A stretch of 53,430 bases of DNA from a virus, in the IMG/VR virus record IMGVR_UViG_3300042312_000048, positions 1 to 53,430 of that record. The stretch is one strand, 5' to 3'. Under the pieces are notes generated by a model, which saw only the letters and a program-made list of their open reading frames with translations, did not search any database and was not told the DNA's origin. Both the position numbers and the translations under genes were made by a program. This document shows, in pieces, positions 9,328-19,212 of this stretch (positions are counted from its first letter, which is position 1; each line of letters begins with the position of its first letter).

Positions 9328-11526
9328 TTAGTTGGAAACATATGTTCCTATTAGTTTTATTACTGTGTTAGCTGCTAGTCCCGTAGCACGTAGTTCTACG
9401 TTACCGCTGCTGATTCCTGTTGACATTGTAACGGTATTACCGCCACCGTCATTGATAGCGCCATAAACTGTTATGAAACTATTTATGTCATTATGTATCA
9501 AAAGCACTTCTAGGCTTTCATATCCATCATCATTCTGACTGCTTACAACATATTTTGCTGTTCTATAAGCGTTGGCTGCAAAGCTGTCTATCACTGTAAG
9601 TGTAGTTACAGGTACGCTTGTACGTTTGCTTACAATACTATGTGTTATTGTAGTGTTAGCATCTACTATATTGCTTAATGTGTTGCCGGATACAGTAAGA
9701 TTTCCTAGTGTACCTACTGAAGTAATGTTTGGTTGTGCTGCGGTTGTTAGCGTACCAGTTATTAGATTTGCGCTTATATTACCAGTTGTTGTAAAACTAT
9801 TTGCTATTAGATTACCACGAACAGTAACATTGCCTGTCGTGCTGCCCATAGTAATGTTTGCAGCAAGTCCTAAATTTATGTCTGTTGGGCCGCTTGTGAA
9901 GATTCCACCTGCACCAGTCGCGCTATTATATGCTAGATAAGCACCATTAACGCTTACGCAACCGCTAGTTGATACCAAGAAATTTGCTGAGATCGTATTT
10001 GCACCAGAAACATTACCGGGAGATATATTACCTAATACTGTCAATGAACTTAATGTACCTAGCGTTGTGATATTGCTTTGTGTGGCCGTTGTTAAACTAC
10101 CGGAAATGGTTGTTGCTTCAATATTACCTTTAAATGTCTGCGCACGAACATTACCTAATGTAGTAAATGTGACAACTTCGCTGCTAATACTTGTCTGGCT
10201 ACCAAACGCAAATTCTGCGTTGCTAGTGTCCCAACCCATGAATGCTACACGGGCTTGAGTATCATAATAGTTTAATGCTGAACCAACATCTTTCCCTGAA
10301 TTGCTTGTAGGTGCTGCACCGTTTGCACCAGTCTGTAAATTTATGATAGGATCTTCTATTGATAATTCTTCAACATTGATATAAACGAGATTACCATTAA
10401 CTGTTAGATTGCCATTTACTATTGCATTATTACTAACATTTAAATCTGTCACATTTGCTGTACCAGCAAGTGTCAATAAATTAGTAGTCTTGTTAAATGT
10501 GAAATTTGCTGTAGCAGCAAAATTACCATCATCATTAAATTGAACCTGTGTATTGCTACCGCCCGGGTCCTGGCCGAAATTCCATGCAGTGCCGTTGGCA
10601 TAATACAGATTATCTGTTTTGACACCGCCAGTAGTCAAGTTGCCTGAAAAATTTGCTGTATTTCCTATAATAACATTACCGGTAACGTTACCACCATTGG
10701 CTATAATATTTCCATTTACTACTAGATTACCGTCGTAGTCAATACCATTGCTAGTAAGAATTAATATATTGGCAGTGCCGCCGACACCAAAACGAATATC
10801 GCTATTAAGGTCAATAGTAATGTTACTAGTACCATTTTCAATAATTGAAGTGTTCGCATCTCCGGTCACTGCAATCGTGGCTCCACTGCCACTTTCTAAA
10901 ATAATCTGATTATTTGAGGTAGTGATAACGCTGTCGCCGATGTAAATTGTATTACCACCAAAATAACCATTACGCCATCTTTTATTTGCTGAACCCAAAT
11001 CATAAACATCGTCAGTAAAAGGTATAATACTACCGGTTATATTAATATTTCCAGGAACATTTAAATTACCATTATATGCTAAAAATGTAAATCCTGTGTT
11101 CCCTGTAGCAGTTCCATTAGTATCAAATAATACTTGAGTTGGGTTTGACTGAATACTGTCTTGTATTTCAACCAAAATACCATCTACAGTAAGATCACCG
11201 TCAATAGTGATTGGTTGAGTATATAATCCCTGAAAATTCTCATTTACAATAAAGGATTGACCTGTAGGGATCAAATATGGCATGGGAGCAGCACGATTGC
11301 TTGATATATTACCTACATCATCCCACGATAAATTTCCTGCACCGTCAGTAGATAAAAATTGACCAGTATTACCACCTAATATTGTAATGTTTCCAACATT
11401 GCCTAAGTTGGACTGGCCATTAGCAGTAAAGTTGATGGTTGATACGTCACCGTTAGCCTGTATGATAGTGACTGCAGGATCCCCTGTTGAGAATCCTGCT
11501 ATGGAATTTAACGGTCGTAACGCCAT
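9328..11526 (-). CDS. Tail-fibre protein
   Basis: A 732-residue fibre starting at ATG 11526, 17 nt upstream of the next fibre gene. The N-terminus (MALRPLNSIAGFSTGDPAV) belongs to a second anchor type shared with the 11547-15605 fibre and more distantly with the 15645-19118 fibre. The middle has DDVYDLGSANKRWRNGYFG, a common phage-fibre motif, and then the VEELSIEDPIINLQTG...KDVGSALNYYDTQ module shared with the 1-5004 fibre. The C-terminus (DSFAANAYRTAKYVVSSQNDDGYESLE...) matches that of the 5739-9311 fibre. It has fewer AQPNITSVG repeats than its neighbours. Confidence 0.8.
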   Translation of the reverse strand: MALRPLNSIAGFSTGDPAVTIIQANGDVSTINFTANGQSNLGNVGNITILGGNTGQFLSTDGAGNLSWDDVGNISSNRAAPMPYLIPTGQSFIVNENFQGLYTQPITIDGDLTVDGILVEIQDSIQSNPTQVLFDTNGTATGNTGFTFLAYNGNLNVPGNINITGSIIPFTDDVYDLGSANKRWRNGYFGGNTIYIGDSVITTSNNQIILESGSGATIAVTGDANTSIIENGTSNITIDLNSDIRFGVGGTANILILTSNGIDYDGNLVVNGNIIANGGNVTGNVIIGNTANFSGNLTTGGVKTDNLYYANGTAWNFGQDPGGSNTQVQFNDDGNFAATANFTFNKTTNLLTLAGTANVTDLNVSNNAIVNGNLTVNGNLVYINVEELSIEDPIINLQTGANGAAPTSNSGKDVGSALNYYDTQARVAFMGWDTSNAEFAFGSQTSISSEVVTFTTLGNVRAQTFKGNIEATTISGSLTTATQSNITTLGTLSSLTVLGNISPGNVSGANTISANFLVSTSGCVSVNGAYLAYNSATGAGGIFTSGPTDINLGLAANITMGSTTGNVTVRGNLIANSFTTTGNISANLITGTLTTAAQPNITSVGTLGNLTVSGNTLSNIVDANTTITHSIVSKRTSVPVTTLTVIDSFAANAYRTAKYVVSSQNDDGYESLEVLLIHNDINSFITVYGAINDGGGNTVTMSTGISSGNVELRATGLAANTVIKLIGTYVSN

Positions 11527-11546
11527 CTTTTACCTATACCCTTTAA

Positions 11547-14500
11547 TTACAGAGTTCTATACTGTGTCACCCAAACTGTTGAGTTAGAACTTGATGGTGT
11601 AACTTGTAGTGCAATATTGCTACCACTGACATTAACTGCTAACGATCCAGTAGTACCGTTAAGATTTACTGTACCGAATGTTGAGTAGTCTGCGCTTGTA
11701 CCATCTGTCACAGCAGTGACCACTGCCACGCTATATTTGGTTCCTGCACTGTCAACACCTTTTACAATCCATTCAATACCAGTCACTCCTGTAATTGAAA
11801 CGCTGGATATTGTTTGATTTGCTCCTGTTGAACTTGTAGTGACTTGACCCCAGTAAATCTGTGTGTTACCAACGTCAATACTAGTATTTGCAGTGAGTGT
11901 ATTTGCACTAAAATTGTTAGCAGACAGATCTCCGCCTAGTGTTAAATTTCCACTAGCATCAATATTGCCTGCATAAACATCTTGCCAACGTTGTGTGCTT
12001 GAACCTAGATCAAGTGTCAAGTTAGCGTTTGGTGTTAGTGCGCTTGTGACATTTGCTGTAACATTTAGATTTGCTACGTTTGCCGTACCTGATGTTGCAA
12101 AATTTGCAGCAATTACATTGCCTGAGAAGTTTGCTGTGTTACCTGCAAGTTCTAGATTTACTGTTAGATTTGGTACTACAACGTTACCGCTGAAGTTTGC
12201 TGTGTTACCTAACAATGCATTACCAACTGTTACATTTGCTCCATTGAATACAGCATTACCACTAAAGTTTGCAGTATTACCAGCAAGTGCTAGATTTACA
12301 GTTAGATTTGGTACTACGACATTACCACTGAAGTTTGCAGTATTACCTGACAACTCATTAGTAATCGTCACGTTACCAGCATTGACGATATTTGAAACGT
12401 TAGCAGTTGGTACAACAATCAATGTATTTGCATTGACATTGTTTGCTAGTACGTTACCAGTTGCTTGAACATTACCTGATGTAGTTAAATTCAATCCACT
12501 TACGTTAGCATTTGAACTGATAGTACCATTAGCCGCAATATTACCACCAACTGTTAGATCAAGTGTGATATTAGCAATACTGCTAATGCTCAAGTTATTA
12601 GCACTGACGTTACCGTTGCTTAGTGTATTCCAACTTAGGCTGCTGAATGTTGCATCACCGAGATTTGGTGTCACAAGATTTGCGCTTGTCTTGACGACGA
12701 TGTTGCCTGAACTGATAGCAGTGGTGTCATTATCAACATTTGCGCTGATTACTGTACCAGTGATAGCGATACCATTGCCTGCAGTAAAACTTTGTGCCGC
12801 GCTGAACTGACTGTACACTATGTTTGTCAATCCAAATAATATTTCGTATACTGGAGAAGTTAGTGCATAACTTGATCCAGCATTATTTAGACCTTGTTGT
12901 ACAAAGAAGTAGTCACCATAGCTCATTCCTGTTGTACTCTTAGGACTATATGTATCTTCGTCTGTTGCTCTTGTCAATACCCACGCAGTTGAACCATTAC
13001 CCACTGTTGTTACAGTATAGACACCGTTCTCAAATTGATTTGTCTGACCTTGAACAAGAACTCTGTTTGTTGATACTAATGCAATACTATCAATAGATAG
13101 TGCGGCGTTTGCACCTGCGTTTGTTAGTGTTGCGCCAACACCAGTGTTCGCTCTTGCAGTTTGTGATAGACCTGCACCGTTAGTCAATGTAGTGACTTCA
13201 GCACCGAAATATCCTGCCTTGACTGTTATAGTATCGGCTCCTGGGGTGCTGTAGACAAAGTATGGGTCGTTGCCGATGATACCATTGAAACTGTTATCCC
13301 AAGCAAGTTCATCACCTATGCTTAGATTGTGATTTGCACCAAACTGTATAGTCTTACCACCAGTGATTGCGATAGTAGTCAATACGCTACCGCCGTTAGC
13401 ATATGTAGCGTTTAGATTAGTTGTGCTAGTAGCTACTACTGGTAAATGTATTGTTAGACCAACAGTACTGTTGTCAACATATTCTTTTGTGGCTGCATCA
13501 TTTGGTTGTGTTGGTCCACCAACTTGTGCTATACGGGCTAATGATGCTTCGATCACACCATTAGGGCCGCCAGGAACAAGATTGATATTGACATTTGAAC
13601 CTGAAGCAGTAATCGTTAGATTACCATTTGCTGTGATGTTTGAAGTTAGTAAACTACCAACATTTGCTTCGCCGGTTACTGCAAGATTTGCACCAACTAA
13701 GAAACTGTTTGCAGTCACGTTACCATTTGCTATGATATAACCTGCTGTTGAGTGAATATTACCTGATGTGAACAATCCAGTATCGGATATTGTCACAATA
13801 TTTGAAACGCCATTTGAACTGAGTTCAATATTAGCATCTTGGAATATTCTAACGTTGCTATTGCCGTTTGCCAATGTACCAACTAAGTTGCCCGCATTGA
13901 CATTGCCAATAACGTTTAGATCGTTAGCAACGTTTACATAGTTTGCAGTTACTAAGTTACCTAATGCAGCATTTGCAGCAGTTAGATTACCAGTAAAGTT
14001 TGCAATATTACCGTTTAGATCATTAGCAACGTTTATATAATTTGCTGTTGCTAGGTTGCCTAATGCAGCATTTAGTGATGTTAGATTACCAGTAAAGTTT
14101 GCAATATTACCGTTTAGGTCATTAGCAACGTTTATATAATTAGCAGTTGCTAGGTTACCTAAACTTGCATTTAGGGATGTTAGATTACCAGTAAAGTTTG
14201 CAACATTACCTGACAATGTTGTATTGACAGTTAGATTTGGAACAATAACGTTACCGCTGAAGTTAGCAGTATTGGCTGCGAGTTCTAAATTTACAGTTAC
14301 ATTATTTGATGTTACATTACTTGCGGCATTGATGTAATTTGCATAAGCAAGATTACCAAGATTTGCGTTGTCAGTCTGTAAATTACCTGTTAGTGTTACA
14401 CTATTTGATAACTTGTTGAATGTGAATGCATTGCTACCATCAACTAGACCAGCATCTGAGAATAGTAATGTAGTGTTTGGAGCAGTGATGTTGATATTTG

Positions 14501-15605
14501 CTTGTACGTTACCAACAAGTGTTCCAACTGTTACTATACCGCCTGCAGGGAACGTGACATTACCTGTGTTATCATAAACGGTGCTGAAACCGTTTGATGT
14601 TAGTGTTAGGTTGCCAGTGCCGCTGTTGACGTTTGGTGTCAATAATGTATTTGTGACGTTGGCATTACCATTTACAGTCAATACATTTGTTGTATCGTTG
14701 AATGTGAAGTTTGCACTTGCCGCAAAATTGTCACCCATGTTATACTGAATTTCAGTATTTGCACCAGCAGCTTCTTGTAAGTCCCAAGGATTGCCGTTAG
14801 CATACAATAGATTATCAGTGCGAACATTACCGGCTTCCATAGTGCCAGTGACATTTACATTAGTTGATACGTTTACAAAGTTAGCACTCGCTAGATTTCC
14901 AAGATTAGCATTTACAGCAGTGATGTTACCACTGAAGTTTGCTGTGTTACCTGCAAGTTCTAGATTTACAGTTAGATTTGGTACTACAACATTACCACTG
15001 AAATTTGCTGTGTTACCATTGATTTGTTGTGCTACGTTTACATAATTAGCAGTTGCTAGGTTACCAAGATTAGCATTGAGTGAGTTGATATTACCACTGA
15101 AGTTGCCAACTACTGCATTAACGTTATTAGTTACACTGATGTTATTAGCATTTGCAATATTGCCTTGAACCACTAAGTCGTTAGCAAAGTTTGCATAGTT
15201 TGCAGTTACAAGATTGCCAAGATTAGCATTAAGGGCAGTCAAGTTACTAGACGCTGTGAGATAACCAGTGATATTAGCACCGGTACCAGTAAACACAGCA
15301 ACATTAGCATTGCCTGCAACACTTATTTCTACATTGCCGTTAGCACTAGGTATGCTTACATTACTATTACCGTTCAGGATACGGGAAGTATCTGCTGTGG
15401 TAAAAGTTAAGTTACCAAACCCATCAGTCTGCAAATATTGATTTGCGGAACCGCCCGTGATTATGACGTTTCCTACAGGACCTAAGTTTGCTACCTTTTG
15501 TACTGTTAAGTTATTTGAAATGATATCTGCGTTTGACAGTATCACATTTGCTGGTATCTCACCTACTGAGAACCCGCCTACTGAATTTAATGGTTTTAAT
15601 GCCAT
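11547..15605 (-). CDS. Giant repetitive tail-fibre protein
   Basis: 1352 residues from the ATG at 15605. A TTG three codons upstream (15614) is in frame, but GGAG is spaced 10 nt from the ATG and only 3 nt from the TTG, and MALKPLNSVGGFSVG then aligns with MALRPLNSIAGFSTG of the next fibre. The shaft uses another repeat type (LGNLATANYINVAND, GNTANFSGNVVVPNLTVN), including near-identical 33-residue tandem units. A non-repetitive region near residues 700-880 (DAATKEYVDNSTVGLTIHLP, NRVLVQGQTNQFENGVYTVT) is a diverged version of the insert in two other fibres. The C-terminus (QIYWGQVTTSSTGANQTISS... VWVTQYRTL) is a distinct tip. Confidence 0.8.
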   Translation of the reverse strand: MALKPLNSVGGFSVGEIPANVILSNADIISNNLTVQKVANLGPVGNVIITGGSANQYLQTDGFGNLTFTTADTSRILNGNSNVSIPSANGNVEISVAGNANVAVFTGTGANITGYLTASSNLTALNANLGNLVTANYANFANDLVVQGNIANANNISVTNNVNAVVGNFSGNINSLNANLGNLATANYVNVAQQINGNTANFSGNVVVPNLTVNLELAGNTANFSGNITAVNANLGNLASANFVNVSTNVNVTGTMEAGNVRTDNLLYANGNPWDLQEAAGANTEIQYNMGDNFAASANFTFNDTTNVLTVNGNANVTNTLLTPNVNSGTGNLTLTSNGFSTVYDNTGNVTFPAGGIVTVGTLVGNVQANINITAPNTTLLFSDAGLVDGSNAFTFNKLSNSVTLTGNLQTDNANLGNLAYANYINAASNVTSNNVTVNLELAANTANFSGNVIVPNLTVNTTLSGNVANFTGNLTSLNASLGNLATANYINVANDLNGNIANFTGNLTSLNAALGNLATANYINVANDLNGNIANFTGNLTAANAALGNLVTANYVNVANDLNVIGNVNAGNLVGTLANGNSNVRIFQDANIELSSNGVSNIVTISDTGLFTSGNIHSTAGYIIANGNVTANSFLVGANLAVTGEANVGSLLTSNITANGNLTITASGSNVNINLVPGGPNGVIEASLARIAQVGGPTQPNDAATKEYVDNSTVGLTIHLPVVATSTTNLNATYANGGSVLTTIAITGGKTIQFGANHNLSIGDELAWDNSFNGIIGNDPYFVYSTPGADTITVKAGYFGAEVTTLTNGAGLSQTARANTGVGATLTNAGANAALSIDSIALVSTNRVLVQGQTNQFENGVYTVTTVGNGSTAWVLTRATDEDTYSPKSTTGMSYGDYFFVQQGLNNAGSSYALTSPVYEILFGLTNIVYSQFSAAQSFTAGNGIAITGTVISANVDNDTTAISSGNIVVKTSANLVTPNLGDATFSSLSWNTLSNGNVSANNLSISSIANITLDLTVGGNIAANGTISSNANVSGLNLTTSGNVQATGNVLANNVNANTLIVVPTANVSNIVNAGNVTITNELSGNTANFSGNVVVPNLTVNLALAGNTANFSGNAVFNGANVTVGNALLGNTANFSGNVVVPNLTVNLELAGNTANFSGNVIAANFATSGTANVANLNVTANVTSALTPNANLTLDLGSSTQRWQDVYAGNIDASGNLTLGGDLSANNFSANTLTANTSIDVGNTQIYWGQVTTSSTGANQTISSVSITGVTGIEWIVKGVDSAGTKYSVAVVTAVTDGTSADYSTFGTVNLNGTTGSLAVNVSGSNIALQVTPSSSNSTVWVTQYRTL
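13919..14186 (-). repeat. Tandem 99-bp repeat units inside fibre gene
   Basis: The same segment (agattaccagtaaagtttgc) recurs at 13984, 14083 and 14182, an exact 99-nt period. On the coding strand this gives 33-residue units reading NLTSLNAALGNLATANYINV and onward. Two units are complete and nearly identical; the third diverges at its end. Because the period is a multiple of three, unit gain or loss would keep the frame. Confidence 0.85.
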
Positions 15606-15630
15606 GATTGCCAATCTCCGTTAGTATTAT

Positions 15631-15638
15631 TATTTATC
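15631..15638 (-). promoter_or_regulatory. Putative late promoter (GATAAATA)
   Basis: The minus strand reads GATAAATA 25 nt upstream of the ATG at 15605, in the short gap between two fibre genes. It is the same one-base variant of TATAAATA seen elsewhere in the window. Confidence 0.5.
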
Positions 15639-15644
15639 AAACTT

Positions 15645-18600
15645 TTACTCTTTATAGCGTGTGACGCACATTTTATGTACCATCAAGTTCGCTGTCTGAG
15701 GGCTTAGTTTCAATTGAACTGTCGCTGGAGTAATTATATTTCCTGCGTCATAGCTAACTGTAAAGTCCCCTATATACCCATTTACCGGTAATGTTGAATA
15801 TTCAACATAATTTACAACATTACCAAAAACAACTGTAGAAATTTTTACTAGATTTCTTATACCAGCACCATTATCTGTAGATATAATGATCAAATCTAAC
15901 CCCGCCAAATCATCTGCCTCTATGCTTAATATCGTTTGATTTGGGGTATCACTAATAGTGGTAGCAAAGTAAACATTACTATGACTAAATTCATAGATGC
16001 CCGCGCCTATAGTCAATGAGTTGGCTATCAAATTTCCTGCAATTTGAACATTGCTAGTATTTTCATTAAAAGTGAAGAATGCACTACCAGCAAATGTTCC
16101 ATTATCGTTATACTGAACCTGTGTGTTACTTCCGCCTGGGTTGCCGTTTCCACCGCCACCACCTGCTGTCCAGTATAAGTTGGCATTTCCGTCAGTCGCT
16201 AGAACATAACCGTTTATGCCGCCCGAAATATGAAGATTAGAAATGCTTCCTAAATTTACATTGCTTGAGCCGGCACTATTGAATTTGCCATTGATCGTTA
16301 ATGTTCCAGAACCGCTTACGATAGCAGTATTACTAAAGTTTGCCGTGCCTGTAACATTTAGATTAGTCGTGCCTATCGTACCAGGTGTTGTGATATTTCC
16401 TGCATTAAACGTATTAGTGACTGACAGGTTACTTGTATTGATATTTCCACTGACAGTCAATGATGTTAACGTGCCTACGCTGGTGATGTTTGGTTGTGCA
16501 TTATCACGAACGGTAGCGGCTGTTTCTACTCCTAGATTTGCTACAGGTGTTGTACTTGTTACCTGTAAAGGCGCAGTACCGGTCGCTATATTAGAAATAA
16601 AGATAGGTGTTGTTATTACGCTTGATACGTTTATATTTCCACCTACAAACAACGTGTCTGAATTTTTGTTCCAAGTAAATGTATTGTCGCCGCCGAAACT
16701 TCCGTTATCATTAAATTGTATATAAGTGTTTAATCCGCCAGGCGTAGTAGCATTTGATGCTGCTTGTTCTATCCAACTTAAATTACCAGTACCATCTGTA
16801 CTTAACACGTAGTTAGCATTACCGCCTAATATCTTAACATTACCGGCATTGCCTAAATTACTTTCACCTATTACTGTTAAGTCTGTCAAATTTCCTAAAC
16901 TTGTTATGTTAGGTTGTGCAGCAGTATCTATAATACCGATAAGCAATTCTGCCTGTACATAATTGCCTGCATTTAGATTACCAGTAATGTTAATATCACT
17001 AGAGCCGCCTATACCGTTTATTGAACCATTGAATGTGATATTACCATTACTATTTGGCTGTGCGGTATCAACATTTAACCAACCTACATTACCTAGATAA
17101 TGTATGTTTAGTTGTGAGTTAGTAGTTAAGGTTCCAGATAAGAAATTTGCAGATACTAAATTACCGCCAGATATATTTCCTGCACTGATATTGCCTGAGG
17201 CAGTGATAGTTGTTGCATTCGCATTTGTAGTAATAAAATTAGTAGTTAAGAGATTACTTGTAACTGTAGTATTACCATTAACAGTTAATTGTGCAGTAAA
17301 ATCGTTCCAAGTTAAACTTGGGCTACCACCAAAAGAACCTGCATTGTTAAATTGAATTTGTGTATTGCTACCACCTGGTGTGCCGTTTCCACCGCCACCT
17401 GATTGTGCTATCCAAGAAAGATTTCCAATTCCATCAGTAGAAAGGACATAACCATTTATGCCGCCTAATATTTTTACATTACCTACATTTCCTAAATTTG
17501 AATTTCCCTCAACTGTAAGTGAAACTAAATTGCCTAGACTTGTTATACTAGGCTGCGCTGCGGTTGCGATTTCGCCTATCAACAATTCGGCTTGTACATA
17601 ATTTCCTGCATTTAAATTGCCGGTAATATTAATATCACTTGAAGGACCATTACCTAAAATGCTTCCGTTAAAAGTGATGTTACCGTTACTTCCTGCTAAG
17701 CCTGTTTGAACATTTAGCCAACCTATATTACCTAAAAAGTTAACGTTAGGTTGCGCATTTGTAGTCAGTGTGCCTGATAAAAAGTTTGCTGATGCTAAAT
17801 TACCTAAATTTGCATTGGCTCCGCTTATATTACCTGCAACAGTTAAATTTGTTAGCACGCCTACTGTAGTGATGTTTGGCTGTAATCCAGTAGTCAAAGT
17901 ACCTAATATTAAATTAGCCCTTATATTACCGGTATTGGCATAGACATTTCCTGCTATGACATTACCTAATGTGGTAAAACTGCTTTCTACTGTGAAATTA
18001 TTAGCAAATAAGTTTGTAGTATTAGTTACACCTAAATTAGTATTACCTGATACTGATAGAGTTGTCAACGTTCCTAATGAAGTGATGTTAGGTTGAGATG
18101 CTAAAGTAACGTTTCTAGCAAGATTAGCAAGACCGTATAAATTTCCTGTAAAGAAATTGGCAGTAACATTATTGCCTAATGTAGTGTTTCCTATAACAAC
18201 TAAATTAGTTAGATTGCCTACAGTAGTAATATTAGGTTGAGATGCAACAGTTACATTTCCTGCATATGCAGCAAAGTTAGCATTAGCAACAGTGCCTACA
18301 ACATTAGAACCTACTATACCAAATAATGAACTACCGTTGCCTGCAAATAAATTTGCATTTATAACATTTGCATTAGTTATATTACCTGCAAGATTTAAAC
18401 TTGTTAATGTACCTACACTTGTAATATTCGGTTGAGCATTGCCTGATACTGTAATTGCTATATTTGAGTTTGCTGCTTGTGCTACATTAGTAATGTTTGA
18501 TCCATCACCATATAGATAATTTGCCAAGACTACATTAGCAGTCACATCCCAATTTAGTACGATGTAATCCGCGACTATATTGCCTGTCGTTAATGTATTT

Positions 18601-19118
18601 GTAATCTTATTATATGTGAAGCCAGCATTACCACCGAATGCTCCTGCATCATTAAACTGTACTTGAGTGTTGGCTCCGCCCGGTGTACCATTACCCCCGT
18701 TACCTGTAGCAGCGGCCCATGTTAAATTACCTGCACCGTCGGTCTGTAAGAAGTATCCATTAGTTCCACCTAGGATAATAACATTTGCTACATTGCCTAA
18801 ATTAGCACTAGTTCCTACTTGAATTTTTGTAACTGTTAATAAATTAGTTGCGCTATTAAACGTAAACGCTGAACTTGCACCAAAATTACCGTTATTGTTA
18901 TATTGTACTTGTGTATTGCTACCGGATGCTACTGCGTTTGGTGTAAATGGCAATCCATTCGCATAGAAATATCCATTAGCAAATACACGATTTGCAGTTA
19001 CATTGCTGTTAGGTGCATTAACATTATTGACAACATTACCGGTTTCATCAATAACAAGTTCTGGTGGTATTCCTACACTAAAACCACCTAACGCATTAAA
19101 AGGATCAACGTGTGACAT
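15645..19118 (-). CDS. Long repetitive tail-fibre protein, first gene of the array
   Basis: A 1157-residue fibre and the promoter-proximal member of the minus-strand array. The N-terminus (MSHVDPFNALGGFSVGIPPE) is a diverged form of the MALxPLNSxxGFSxG anchor. Repeated modules include GGxNTQVQYNNNGxFGxSS, LGNVGNVKILGGINGYVLST and AQPNITSLGNLTxLTV, mostly diverged from one another. The last about 110 residues (TTISDTPNQTILSIEADDLAG... KMCVTRYKE) form a tip unlike the 5739 and 9328 fibres, though the preceding NVYFATT element and the closing basic-aromatic residues recall the 11547 fibre tip. Probably a virion receptor-binding fibre or fibre segment. Confidence 0.8.
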   Translation of the reverse strand: MSHVDPFNALGGFSVGIPPELVIDETGNVVNNVNAPNSNVTANRVFANGYFYANGLPFTPNAVASGSNTQVQYNNNGNFGASSAFTFNSATNLLTVTKIQVGTSANLGNVANVIILGGTNGYFLQTDGAGNLTWAAATGNGGNGTPGGANTQVQFNDAGAFGGNAGFTYNKITNTLTTGNIVADYIVLNWDVTANVVLANYLYGDGSNITNVAQAANSNIAITVSGNAQPNITSVGTLTSLNLAGNITNANVINANLFAGNGSSLFGIVGSNVVGTVANANFAAYAGNVTVASQPNITTVGNLTNLVVIGNTTLGNNVTANFFTGNLYGLANLARNVTLASQPNITSLGTLTTLSVSGNTNLGVTNTTNLFANNFTVESSFTTLGNVIAGNVYANTGNIRANLILGTLTTGLQPNITTVGVLTNLTVAGNISGANANLGNLASANFLSGTLTTNAQPNVNFLGNIGWLNVQTGLAGSNGNITFNGSILGNGPSSDINITGNLNAGNYVQAELLIGEIATAAQPSITSLGNLVSLTVEGNSNLGNVGNVKILGGINGYVLSTDGIGNLSWIAQSGGGGNGTPGGSNTQIQFNNAGSFGGSPSLTWNDFTAQLTVNGNTTVTSNLLTTNFITTNANATTITASGNISAGNISGGNLVSANFLSGTLTTNSQLNIHYLGNVGWLNVDTAQPNSNGNITFNGSINGIGGSSDINITGNLNAGNYVQAELLIGIIDTAAQPNITSLGNLTDLTVIGESNLGNAGNVKILGGNANYVLSTDGTGNLSWIEQAASNATTPGGLNTYIQFNDNGSFGGDNTFTWNKNSDTLFVGGNINVSSVITTPIFISNIATGTAPLQVTSTTPVANLGVETAATVRDNAQPNITSVGTLTSLTVSGNINTSNLSVTNTFNAGNITTPGTIGTTNLNVTGTANFSNTAIVSGSGTLTINGKFNSAGSSNVNLGSISNLHISGGINGYVLATDGNANLYWTAGGGGGNGNPGGSNTQVQYNDNGTFAGSAFFTFNENTSNVQIAGNLIANSLTIGAGIYEFSHSNVYFATTISDTPNQTILSIEADDLAGLDLIIISTDNGAGIRNLVKISTVVFGNVVNYVEYSTLPVNGYIGDFTVSYDAGNIITPATVQLKLSPQTANLMVHKMCVTRYKE

Positions 19119-19141
19119 CTATAACAGGCCCTATTATAATA

Positions 19142-19149
19142 TATTTATC
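19142..19149 (-). promoter_or_regulatory. Putative late promoter for the fibre array (GATAAATA)
   Basis: The minus strand reads GATAAATA 23 nt upstream of the ATG at 19118. This is the natural position for a promoter reading into the tail-fibre genes. Confidence 0.55.
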
Positions 19150-19173
19150 AGTAACGGTAAAACATAGGTGCAT

Positions 19174-19199
19174 AAAAAAGACCCAATAAGAACTTTTTT
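19174..19199. other. AT-only inverted repeat between divergent genes
   Basis: AAAAAAG at 19174-19180 pairs perfectly with CTTTTTT at 19193-19199 around a 12-nt loop. It lies between the fibre-array start and the small plus-strand gene. It could be a weak terminator for minus-strand readthrough from the capsid operon, or chance in AT-rich DNA. Confidence 0.3.
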
Positions 19200-19212
19200 C
19201 TAAATATATAAC

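Noticed and set aside
251-9354. Many plus-strand open frames rich in Val/Pro/Ala across the fibre genes
   Set aside because: They are antisense shadows of the repetitive fibre genes: their repeated VPTxVxFGCAAVVxVP text is the complement of AQPNITSVGT-type repeats, and they lack starts with ribosome sites.
15606-15614. TTG start at 15614 for the giant fibre
   Set aside because: The GGAG ribosome site is only 3 nt from the TTG, and the ATG at 15605 aligns the N-terminus with its paralogue.
1-19118. CRISPR-like or diversity-generating repeat structure
   Set aside because: The repeats are in-frame coding repeats of variable spacing with no unique spacers, and no reverse transcriptase or template repeat is present in the window.
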